Below are positions 51,066 through 61,675 of a DNA stretch of 64,000 nt, piece by piece (within the stretch, counting starts at the first letter, position 1; each line of letters begins with the position of its first letter). A program made the position numbers and the translations under genes. Source of the stretch: Trichobilharzia szidati (lineage: Eukaryota; Platyhelminthes; Trematoda; Strigeidida; Schistosomatidae). Below the pieces are notes generated by a model that worked only from the letters and a program-made list of their open reading frames with translations, was not told where the DNA came from and did not search any database. The DNA is taken from positions 36,615,204-36,679,203 of the forward strand of contig OX235273.1 in NCBI GenBank assembly GCA_944472155.2, in the 5' to 3' direction.

Positions 51066-53537
51066 CTCGCCCCAACATTATACAGTCTCCCCTGTAACCA
51101 CCTTGATCGCCGCACAGACCTTTCATCCTGCTGTTCTTCTGGCACCTCATCTTGAAGTTCTTGTCCCCATCTTTGTAGCAGACTGGCGTTAACTCTTTTC
51201 TCATTATGTCCTCTCTTTATTGTGTACACTAAACCGCGTTTCGATGTGACCACATGTCGTCCCTCCCACTTCGGCAGAAGCTTTCCTGATCCTGGTCCAC
51301 TTCCGGTAGTATACTTTCGTTCTCTTCATTTCACCTGGTCACCTACTTCAAACAGCTTCCAAGATTTGATTTGTCTCTTGCCATAATTTTCGATGTCTAT
51401 CTTGCGCTTCTCTTGTATATTCTGAATTACTTGTTTCCGCTCACGTGTCCATTTCTTACTGTTCCAACTTTGTTCTTGTTGCCCAGTCTTATGGTGCACC
51501 GGTAAGCGTGGTTTCCTCCCATACATCACCTGGAAAGGCGATTTTTTGTTGTCACTTGTACTGCGGCACGATGTGCCAGTAATACCATCCGTAAGTCAGT
51601 TTCCCAGTTGCCTCTTTTCGCAGCTAGCCATTCCTTGAGTGTACAATTATTCCTTTCGGTTAAGCCGTTTGTCTGCAGATGATACGGAGTCGCTCTAATT
51701 CTCTTAATACCCAGTGCCTCCAGACGAGTCTTGAACTCCTCACTTTCAAAACAGGGGCCTTGATCTGTCAATATCATTTTTGGTACACCATGATCCGCCA
51801 CAATATGTCGAATAACCGTCTCGGTTACGGTCTTGGCACGCTGATCTGGAATCGCTACAGCATTTACCCACCGCGTGGCGTATTCCGTCATCATTAACAT
51901 GCATTGATTTCCACCGGTTTTTTGAGAGAAAGGACCCATTATGTACACGGACCATAAGTCACCAACCGCCGTTACATGTATTGTTTGTAGCTGTGGCCGA
52001 ATGCACCGATCACCCTTCATCAATTGACACTGTGGGCAAGCGAGTACGTAGTTCGCGATATCGCCCCTCATGTTTGGCCAGTACGCACTTTGACTCACTA
52101 GGTCGTATGTTCGTGCAACTCCTGTATGGGCTAGTTGGTGGCATTCTTGAATGACTTCAGGACGAAGGCTTTTTGGTATCACTGTAACCCAGCTACCATC
52201 ACTGTCTTTCCAAGTGAGAACGCCGGTAGCGTTTAGTTTGAGTCTATGTTTTTGCTGCAGTAGCATCTTTAACTCTCTATTCTCTGCTGCCATTTCAATT
52301 TCTTTCCCTTCACGTATCATCTCAATGACTGTCTTAAGAGTAGGATCCGACTTCTGGTGGCGAACAAGTTGTAAGGGATCTTGCTCCAAAGCATTTACTG
52401 CATACGCTACCTCTGGTAGTTCAGTCTCATTATCTGATCTCGACAAATAGTCAGCTATTACATTTTCTTTTCCTGGAATATGTCCAATCGTGAAGTTATA
52501 CTCTTGTAGGCGTAACATCCATCGTGATAACTTCCCTCGTGGATCCCGTGCTGTTTTCAACCACTGAAGAGGATTGTGGTCGGTCTCAATGTGGAATCGG
52601 CGGCCGATCAGATATGGTCTCCATTTTTCTAGTGCCCATACAATGGCTAAACACTCCTTTTCCACCGTAGAACACTTCTGTTCCGCAAGTGTCAACACAC
52701 GGCTAGCGTATTCAACAACCCCATCCGTTTGTCATAAAACAGCACCTATACCATAATCACTGGCGTCTGTCGAAACTGTGAACTGCTTCCCCGGCGCTGG
52801 CAGTTTCAACGTCATCTGTTGACCATCTAACAGCTCTTTAATTCGCTCAAAAGTTTCCTCTGCCTCTTCCGTCCACATGAATTTCGCGTCACTCAGCAAC
52901 GTATATAGCGGTTTTGCTATCTCATTGAAATTTTTGACAAATCGGCTGTAGTATGCCGCTCTTCCCAAAAACTGTCTCAGCTTTCGCTTTGAATTTGGCA
53001 CTTCGCTGGTTTCGACCCTCAGGATTTTCTCCGTCAATGGCCGTATTTCACCATTTCCCACTTTGTAACCCAGGAGGACAACCGTGTTTTTAGCTATTTG
53101 GGAGTTGTTCTTATTATTCTGCAGTCCAAAGTCATCAATTCTCTTTAAGATAGCTTCGATGTGGTCTATATGGTCGCTTTCCGTCTCACTATATACCACC
53201 AAGTCATCTCCATATACTTCTACGCTCTTCAGACCCTTCAGTAATAAGGTCATTAATCTTCTGAATGTAAATGGAGCACCTACCAATCCAAATGGCATTC
53301 GTTTAAACTGGTATTGTTTGTGCCCAACTAAGAAAGCTGTTTTACTTCGATCACTTTCTGCTATTGGGATCTGCCAGTAACCCGATCGTAGGTCGAACAC
53401 GGTGAATAACTTGGCTTTATGAAGGCGATCAAGGGTTTCTGTTACGGTAGGCATTGCACACTGTGGGGCTTTTCAGCTGTTTGAAATCGACACAAAATCT
53501 ATATTACCCGTTAGCTGACTTCACCAAAAGGATTGGC
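51066..53537 (-). mobile_element. Gypsy array unit 5, truncated
   Basis: It contains RNase H and integrase 52698-51526, tail 51529-51326 and RT 53454-52732 (with a private Ile-to-Asn change giving LQNNKNN). It breaks off inside the protease-RT frame at about 53537 (GGATTGGC, then unrelated sequence). Gag, protease and the 5' LTR of this unit are absent, so the outer edge of the array is a rearrangement junction. Confidence 0.92.
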
Positions 53538-56060
53538 CAACTGAGCCCTGAAGTTTTGATATTTGTCATTGATTTTGATGTTCAGGTTACAAATGGATTA
53601 CAGGCGACGTTTAGTGTTATAGCATATATTCTATGAGATACAGGCCTTCGATTGAGAGAGAATAAACCCACAGACACAAGTTGGATATCTGTTCTGAGGC
53701 GTGTAAACTTTCTCATTTTCATGCGTGATGAGCGAAATCCTTCATAACACATCGAAGAAATGATATTATGAATGAGGCCCACGGCGGAACTTTGCGGTGA
53801 TGGCGTCCATTTTGATGAAGTACATAGTTAAAATTGTTCAGCTGAAGGTGTGATAAGAGTGGAATTTACATTGTCACATGGAATAATGCCAGTCCGTAAC
53901 TTTTCACTGCACCAACTGGCATCAGCTTACTTTGATATCATTGTGAATACCACGCTTTATTCTTCTGAAATGTATCACCAGTTCCAATTGGTATTAATTT
54001 CTTGTCGAAAAGTAGCTTGCAGATACATCCCACCACTAATGCACCTGTTACACAATTTGTACCGGTCTTAATAATCACTCGCTTCCAGATCACCTAGGTA
54101 TTCTGAGCTCCTTGAGGAATTATGTGTGCCTAGAATGGATATGGACGTTGCACTCATGACTCATATTTTCCAACCATTTATTAGTAAACGCCTCATCTCG
54201 ACGGACTTTGTTATTTTCAAGTATTGGTTTTGTAGGGATTTCGTCATTGACTGGTTGGAGTATTTCATCATGAGCTGACATCAGTTAGGGAACCGTTAGT
54301 AAACCAACCAAGGAGTTTTGGATAGCTATTTCTTCATCCTAGTTCAGGACTCTTCGCAGTATGCAACCAACGGACTTTGTTATGTCCAGGCCTAATTGCC
54401 TAAGCATATACAGTTACTGAATGCTATTATCCGTGGAGGACCGTTGACGAAAATGAACACGACACAAAGCTTCCTAGAAAATCAATAGCAATCGTACAGA
54501 TTCCTTATAAGAAGCCTAGTCAAAGAAATAATTTGAGCAGATTGAAAGAAGTGTTACTCCAGTTTCCATAATAACCATAATTTGAGCGTGTTAGACATCT
54601 TTCAACATTCGGAATGACACGACGACAGGAATTCATCATTTGCATAGTGCTACACTTAACAAGAGAAACAATATATGTGATTGTGAAGGCTACAATAGAG
54701 TGCTGCGATGACCACAGAATAAGACAGAATAGGTGGGCGAATATAAAGTGCTCAACTTTTATACCACCTGCTACTTTCAACGGATTCCATAATGTACTTC
54801 ATTCATTTATTCGCAGAAGTCCAGTAACGTCAGTCAACATGTTCACATCAATTCATGATTGTTGAAATACTTATGGCAAAGAAATCTGTACAGACAGTTA
54901 CTTGTTGCTATTTCTCTTTTAATATACCTCACATCTCACTTACTACATCATCTCTATTCTATATCATTGAAAACAAATTCCGGCATCAGAAAGAGATGAA
55001 AGTCTGAATTATTAGACGTGAGAAAGTGCTTGGTGGCGTAATTCAGAGCAAGTGAAATGATGCTGAGGCTCCTACTGCTTCACTTACTCAATTATTCGTC
55101 TCATGTAAACATCTTGGTGAATAATACCATAACACTCGTAAGCATATGGTCGACATCCCGCTTCAACCGAAATAGTAATGCACTACTTTTGAATACACTT
55201 GCTCTATGACAGAATCATTATCTACTACATTGCGAAATTTCTCTTCTTATATTTCGAATATATGGGTTAGTTTTTTTGTCATTAACCCCTACACATTCAG
55301 CTTCGGATAGGAAGTGTAATCGCGAAACCTTAGGTAGACACTAAGCTTCACTAAACCACTTATAAGTAATCATTCACATTAATCGATAGCGTTCCAGAGC
55401 AAACATTTTACTTCAATGGAACATCGATGGAGTTTGTCTACACAAATGGAGTGGGCATAGTCCGAAATGAAATTCTTCATTTTGAAATTACCCCTAATTA
55501 TTTCACGGAAACTGTTCGGTGTCGAAGTTGCATCATGTCGAAATTCTTTTCCATTTCAAGCACATACAACTGACCACCCACATTCAAGGTTATCCGGCAT
55601 CACAAACTGGAACCAAGAGTACCTGCATGTTTATTAATGAATGAGTTAACTTACTTTCCCTTGTTGTTGTTGTTGTTGCTGTATGTAGAATCAATTTCCG
55701 GAAAATGATTATACAAATCTTTTAGGTTGCAAAACATTCGTTAGTGGATTTCGAATGTCTTCGTCTGAGTGGAACTCCATCAACTTCCCACTGGATTCAA
55801 ATAACACACAGATCTCAATACGACTCTTCATGCCTAAATGTAATACAGATTAAGTTCGCCGTACACCACATATATATATATATATATATGTATAAATATA
55901 TATATATATGTTTATGTAAACTTAATATTCCAAAATAGTAGTCAATGTCATTATTAGGGTTTTTTTAATAATATCGATTTGTAAAGTAAGATCAGTGGAA
56001 TAATAGGTCATTGACGACGCTTAAATTATATTGATAATAAAGATATAATAGCAAACAGAA
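53538..56060. other. Outer flank of array, no recognisable gene
   Basis: Open frames here are short and carry no motif I recognise. It includes a GTT run (about 55660-55678) and a TA-rich microsatellite (55864-55912). Confidence 0.5.
55864..55912. repeat. TA dinucleotide microsatellite
   Basis: An interrupted run of TA repeats containing two short TGTA breaks. Confidence 0.9.
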
Positions 56061-56062
56061 TA

Positions 56063-56900
56063 TCAACTAAAATTAGGAAAATTCCACAAACATTGGTTAT
56101 AATCAATCTTGTGTTCTGTATCCACAAGATGAGATAGAATAGTGCTACGCATATATTTTGTTTGTCCTTTATTTAACCACGCAGGTTGATGCTCGGAAAT
56201 TCGACGAGAAACACGCCTAATTGTTTGGCCTATGTAACTAGCGGCCTGCGGAGGAGCAGTTAAGTTGGTAGGGGCGATATTTGGCAGTTTGTCTTTCACT
56301 ACCGAACGCAAAAGAGGAGTGGCTTTGAAGATACAGCATAATTCGGTAGTATATAATGCTCCTTTTACCGCATTTCTAAGGGTTTGTGTTAGTAACTCCC
56401 TGATGTTGTCCCCGAGGAACTGAATTTAAAACAATAAAGCCTTCTTAGTTATTGTTGGTACCTTGGGCTGATTTGATTTTAGATTCATATTCTTATCAAC
56501 AATCTTTTCTGGATAACCGTTTTCACTCAGCAACTGTTTAGTATCATTACGTTCCTCATCAAGACATTCATCCGAGCAGATTGCTTTTGCTCAGTGAACA
56601 AAGCACTTTATCAGACTGCGTTTGCATCTCAAGGACATGAAGCTGAAAAGAAATCAGCATACTGATCCGTTAATGTTGGTTTTCTATATACACTTTTTCT
56701 TTTTGTGATATCCTGCTTTCTGTTCATAAGGACGTCTACAAATGAAATACGAGTCATTTTATTTCTCAATTGTAATGGTTATTGCAGGATGAACCTGGTA
56801 AACTTTATCCAGGATGTTCTTTGCTTCCTCCTCACTTTTCATAATCAAAAATGCATCATCTATCTTGAAGTGCTTTGAGGTTCATTTCTCTATTCACATG
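56063..56900 (-). mobile_element. Penelope-like element fragment (RT thumb and GIY-YIG), decayed
   Basis: The minus strand from 56900 reads IDDAFLIMKSEEEAKNILDK, the RT active-site region with the normal YVDD altered, then, through stops and shifts, ENGYPEKIVDKNMNLKSNQP and FKATPLLRSVVKDKLPNIAP. The endonuclease start is ASYIGQTIRRVSRRISEH (56250-56190). It belongs to a different PLE family from the spacer copy. The last open piece is 56311-56063 (82 aa). Confidence 0.75.
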
Positions 56901-59900
56901 AAATAACCTCCAGGCAGTTTACTTACTGATCAAGAGCACTAAGAATTGTATATAAAAGAGTGATTGTGAGTATAAAGTGCACCAGTGTCGGCTGTTCATC
57001 TGTAGAATACTAGCCAGCCACATACTTGATCTGACTTCTTCTCATGACTGGTGCACTGCCAAACCTCATCTATTTTGCTAGCTTGTAGAAATGCTGTGAA
57101 TGATAGAATATTTGATTTGAGGGTATCAGACTCACGCAGTTGAGTGAAACGACGTCATGACGAATTGTAATGGCGAAGTAATTTCACGAATTGAGGATGT
57201 ATCAGTAATGCCTTAAACGTTCTCTCTGTTAATTTCTCAGAATCACCGTGGTGTGAACTGATTTCACCCCAAAAGATGAATGAACCTTAGTCTACACCAG
57301 ATTAACTCAACATCGAATAGTATAACAACCATGCTTGGCTTAGATTCGTTGAATGTGGCTTGCAAGCACTTCTGCGTATTTATATAAATGTTATCACACT
57401 TCTGATTCTAGAAAGAATTTCAGTTAGGAGAGTTCCTAGAGTGTTTCTTAGTCAAGAATTGACTGCTGTGTCATCAGTTTGACAAAATGAGTCTGTCACT
57501 TGATTTAGTCAATTTGTTAAACAATGATTCAATATGAAAGTGGAGTGGTTGGGAAATCAGAACAAGATTCTTCCCCTTCTGAAGGTTTTGCTCTGTTTTT
57601 GGCATGCAACCGCTTCCTCATGAGTTGAATCACTCAAAAGTCATCAAGGATGAAGAGATGCAATTGCATCTGTCCTATTTGGTGTCATGATCATCGCTCG
57701 TAGACGCAACATCAACTATTCGACTGGTTTCACAGACGTGCTTCTTCTACCGATGTACATATTTACGACAAATGTAACCACTTCAGCATTTCTCAAAATC
57801 CAGGATTTTCTATGCATTGCTTTTCACAGATGAGCTACACTTATGTATCTTCCAGTTTCCTGATTATGTCGGAAAATCCCTTACGTTAAACAATGAGCTT
57901 CTGGTAATATGACTGGAAGTGTTTTTGAACTCGACATCCTCTTATTGCTGAGTGTCCCATGTATGTAAATGAAATCACAGTATGATGATGGGCGCGGTTT
58001 CTTGATACAATAGAAAAATAACGTTTTTATGCCATCTGATTGGCATTCATTCATAATTCCACCCATATTGCAGATTTCGTGTCCCTCCACCTCTTCCCAT
58101 ATGGTTACATATTTTGGGAGCAGTCAGCGTCTTGATACTTATTCAGATCGTACAGCTCTACAAATTACAACACTGACTGTGTAAAATCTTAAGGGCACTC
58201 TCATAGTTCAACTTAGACAGTAATAATACGTAGTCCTCTATAACCACCCTAGCTGCATACACTTCCCATTAATTTCCTATTGATCTTCTGCAGTGTATTA
58301 GTGGTTCATAGGTACAATAATAAAATTCTCTTCACGTAGTGACATCCCATACACAATGATTCAAAATGAAGGTGCACTTCAGAGGTGTTCTATACTAACT
58401 CGAAATGTCTCAGCAATATCAACTGAATTACCGTGGTGGATGGAAGAATCCAAAACTCCTTGTTTTCCTGGTAGGGCAGCTGACACATTCGAAAATGGAT
58501 TGCAACTAAATAGAACGTGAATTCCGTCATCTATAAATTCAAGAAACGACTACAATGCCAACAATATTGGATATATTTGAGGATGGAAAGAACAAACGTT
58601 GTTGCGGAATAACGTATGTCGACTTTATCTCACCGGTTCTCATCACCTGCATACGATCTATCATCTATAGTGATTATAACTCAATCACTAGAAAACTGGG
58701 ACAGCATCACAGTGAGATGAAGCATACATGTGTATAAACATTGAGATGGTTTAAAAGGAAATTTCTCGAAAATCATTCGAGAAATTTGTTGTTAGGGAGG
58801 TGACAAAACCTAAGTGATAGTTACGCAGTTAGATAAGATAAAATCAAACTTTGGTGTGCAACGAGTCTAGTGGGAAGGCGATAGTGCGAAAACATAATAT
58901 TGTGAGGAATTATCTCCCATGGGAGTCAAGTGGAAATAGGGGTTTGGTGGAGGTTGAAAAGATAAGTTAATGACATTGGAATGCAGAGAATCAATGAGAG
59001 ATGAGTCACCAGGACAATTGAAGTCGAACGACAAGGGCCTTTTAGATACATAGTTCAGTTTTCAGCCGATTTAACTCGATAACCTCATGCCAACTGGAGA
59101 GAACTTCATCTATTTTTTCTATTAATTATTTTGAACAATGCAAGAATGTCTACTCAATGTCATATGAGTAGCAGATGTTTGATAATTGAAGAAGTTGAAC
59201 TGTTTGGCTCATTATACCGGAATCTCTTTCATACATGTTCGAAGAATTGAACACAGGCGACACTTTATGTCCTTCCAAAGTAACTGCTCCCTCAGATACA
59301 TATCAGTTGATGAAAACAGCTGTGGCTGACATGTGAGAAGTACACTTCTATCCTACACCGCGACAACGACTAAGATATTCTGAGCAGAGGTACCTGTTTG
59401 CTGCAAGACACATCCTGGACAGGGCTGCGCTTCATCTTTCATCTATGAATCTCATAGTGTCAACCTGTATGAAAGTGGTGAATAAATTAGATAACCAATA
59501 CCAACAAAGACGTTAGAACTCAAGCTATTCATGATAATGCTTAGCAGTCCTTAGGATAAAACTCCACAATCACATACACAAATGAAACCGAGATCGAGCT
59601 ACATGCGTACACTTGATAATACCCAATAACCAGTGATCATGAAATAACAAACAGCAACCCTACAATGGACAACTAAATATTCCGTATAAAGATCACAAGT
59701 GCAATATTATTTCTATGAATTTACAGAATCAGTAATACGTGCAGCAATCACTCAATATCAACATATTCAAAACTAACAGCAAAAGCAACAACAAACATTA
59801 TAGGAAATCATGACTCAAGCAATAACAACAATTCTCATGAACCGAAGTTCATGACCTGATCACGTGCATCCAAATGAGACAACAACAAATTTATCATCAA

Positions 59901-60044
59901 CCAACTGAATGACACGATTTCACATGAAACACGAATGTTCAGTGTGTCTAGTCGACGATGACAATAATAATAATAATAGTGAAAATGATGAAGAGTCGAC
60001 CAATGAGAAAGTGGAATGAGTCAACCCTCGATTGATGCACACAA
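56901..60044. other. Region with no recognisable gene
   Basis: No exon chain or family motif seen; scattered short frames only. It includes a perfect short inverted repeat at 58759-58787. The last part is the presumed upstream region of the ferritin-like gene. Confidence 0.45.
58759..58787. repeat. Short perfect inverted repeat
   Basis: AAATTTCTCGAA, five-base loop AATCA, then TTCGAGAAATTT. No T-run or gene end next to it, so no function is assigned. Confidence 0.6.
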
Positions 60045-60052
60045 TATAAAAG
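60045..60052 (+). promoter_or_regulatory. TATA box of ferritin-like gene
   Basis: TATAAAAG about 100 bp before the preferred start codon. Transcription would begin near 60075-60080, which excludes the upstream ATG at 60066 as the start. Confidence 0.6.
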
Positions 60053-60146
60053 GCGTAGTGCATGTTTGATAAGTCAACAGACTGCCTGCCAGTCAATCAA
60101 TCAATCAACGAGTCAACCAGTCAGTCAGTCAGTCAGCCAGCCAGTC

Positions 60147-60683
60147 ATGCACTCAGTCATGATGAACTCGAAATATCCGAAGGAGTGTGAGAATAAACTG
60201 AATGAGATCATCAATGTGACACAGTCAGCGACAATCACATATGACTTGTTGGCTGCTCAGTGCAACACACAGGATCTCCACATGCCAGGATTCCACACAT
60301 TCTTCCAGCTCTGTGCTCGCCGTCATCGAGCCATTGGTCAGAATCTGATTGACTGGCAGACAACTCGTGGTGGCAAACACACTGTCACAGAGATCCGACC
60401 ACTCGTCACCAACACTCATCCGAGGGACACACGTGATGAAATGACGAGGATTGTGGAGATGGTTGTGAATGTGGAGAGGATGTTGGAGGAGAAGTTGACT
60501 GAGATGTGTGTGTTGTCACGAGAGAGGGGTGATCTCGCCACCGAACATCATATCACACATTATCACCTGCATCCTCAGGTGTTTGTTCATCGAATGATGC
60601 TGGATCACATGCGTGGTGTGAGTGGATGTGGCAATGCCTACACGTATGATCGGTGCACAATGATGACTTTGTGGAGAAGGTGA
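60147..60683 (+). CDS. Ferritin-like protein, intronless, ferroxidase residues lost
   Basis: The four-helix ferritin layout is recognisable: YPKECENKLNEIINV (helix A), LHMPGFHTFFQLCARRHR (helix B), WQTTRGGKHTVTEI, helix C with VERMLEEKLTEM, and HITHYHLHPQVFVHRMMLDH (helix D). Ferritins store iron as 24-mers. In active H chains Glu and His side chains of helices A-C bind iron, but the helix A Glu and the helix B Glu-Glu...His set are replaced here (VTQSAT and RRHRAIGQ). The usual catalytic site is therefore missing. Start: a frame is open from 60066, but the TATA position and the CAGT-repeat sequence before 60147 suggest ATG 60147 or 60159. The 5' leader shows no iron-responsive-element loop (CAGUGN). 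A one-base shift near 60651 exposes 51 further open codons to TAA 60803-60805. Confidence 0.7.
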   Translation: MHSVMMNSKYPKECENKLNEIINVTQSATITYDLLAAQCNTQDLHMPGFHTFFQLCARRHRAIGQNLIDWQTTRGGKHTVTEIRPLVTNTHPRDTRDEMTRIVEMVVNVERMLEEKLTEMCVLSRERGDLATEHHITHYHLHPQVFVHRMMLDHMRGVSGCGNAYTYDRCTMMTLWRR

Positions 60684-60805
60684 GAGAGAGACTGAGGAAG
60701 AGGATGAGTAGGAAGATTTGTGATGATGATGGCGATGGTGATTTCGCTTCAGTGTATGACGAGATCATTCGAATGACGATGAGGTGTTCAACAATGAAGT
60801 TGTAA

Positions 60806-61220
60806 TTGTGTTGTGTTGTGTTGAATTTCCTGTTCACAATTTGTGTAATCTGTCACTTTCATTATAAAATAATACAAGGAATGAATGATTTTCATCAATT
60901 TGGTGTTGTTGTTTTCAGATGATTTGTGCATTTGAGTGTGAGATGTCTTGTATATCGTCTACTTGGAGCATGGGTTAATGTCGAGGTTGACAACCGCAGC
61001 GATCTCATCTTGATGTGTACGCGAGTCCGGTTGTTATTTGGGAAGTATGTAAATGCGTAGCAATAATCGACATTAGTCCACGGAGTGAGAAATCCTAACA
61101 GCGTATTCTTTGCATAGTAGAAACAGTGGGAAATTGAGTTGGTTTTCTGAATCCATAGATTGGTCTCCTCCAGTGGATGACTGTTGTCTCATCCCAACTG
61201 ACGATCACAACCGAACTGAT
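60806..61220. other. Ferritin downstream flank up to BEL LTR
   Basis: No gene seen. The last five bases, CTGAT, precede the LTR and match the flank at 3642-3646. Confidence 0.6.
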
Positions 61221-61612
61221 TGTTAATCGCGACAGATAGATAACTATATGATAAACAGCCAATCAATATTATGTGACCTTTTTTGTTGCGATTATTGGCC
61301 AATTTATTGTAACTCTCACCACGTGATGACCTTGAATGTTCTTTTTTGTCTGTCACTCTATTTTGTATACATGTAATTAATTGACTGTTCATTTTGTCCG
61401 TACCTTCAATACTGTTCGGTACGTTTTTGTCTGTTTTTTGTAATGACGGTGGATTTGTACATTTTTCTTGGTGTAATTTTATGATTTATTTTATGTTTTA
61501 GAAACAGATAAAGTTAAAGTCAAGTTATTCTGTTTTAACTATAGCTAAGCCGAGACTCTGTATCGTCAGTATTGAGGAAGGACTAAATCTGTAGGACAAA
61601 AATAATCCTACA
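61221..61612 (+). repeat. 5' LTR of BEL/Pao copy 2
   Basis: 392 bp, TGTTAATCGCG to AATCCTACA, same length as 3250-3641 with about three substitutions (for example CTATATG for CTGTATG). Preceded by CTGAT. Confidence 0.93.
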
Positions 61613-61675
61613 AAGTTTCGAACAGTATTCCAGACGAAAGTTTCGAACAGTACTGCAGAGGAAAGTTATGAAACT

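Larger units (their letters stand above)
34157..53537 (-). mobile_element. Tandem array of Ty3/Gypsy element, 4153-bp period
   Basis: The array is LTR-internal-LTR-internal in one orientation with single LTRs shared by neighbours: LTRs at 34157, 38310, 42463, 46616 and 50769, spaced by exactly 4153 bp (297-bp LTR plus 3856-bp internal). The fifth internal region is cut off at about 53537. Only a few point differences distinguish units. Shared single LTRs are the product of recombination between LTRs and unequal exchange, not of separate insertions, which would each bring two LTRs and a target-site duplication. All units share lesions with copy A on the left arm, plus array-specific changes in integrase and the zinc knuckle. 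Confidence 0.95.

Noticed and set aside
34157..53537. Array as an assembly artefact
   Set aside because: Units differ by point variants arranged in blocks and LTR 5 is more variant, so it is not one unit repeated by the assembler; unit number could still be wrong.
58759..58787. Short hairpin as a terminator
   Set aside because: No adjacent gene end or T-run, and bacterial-style terminators are not expected here.
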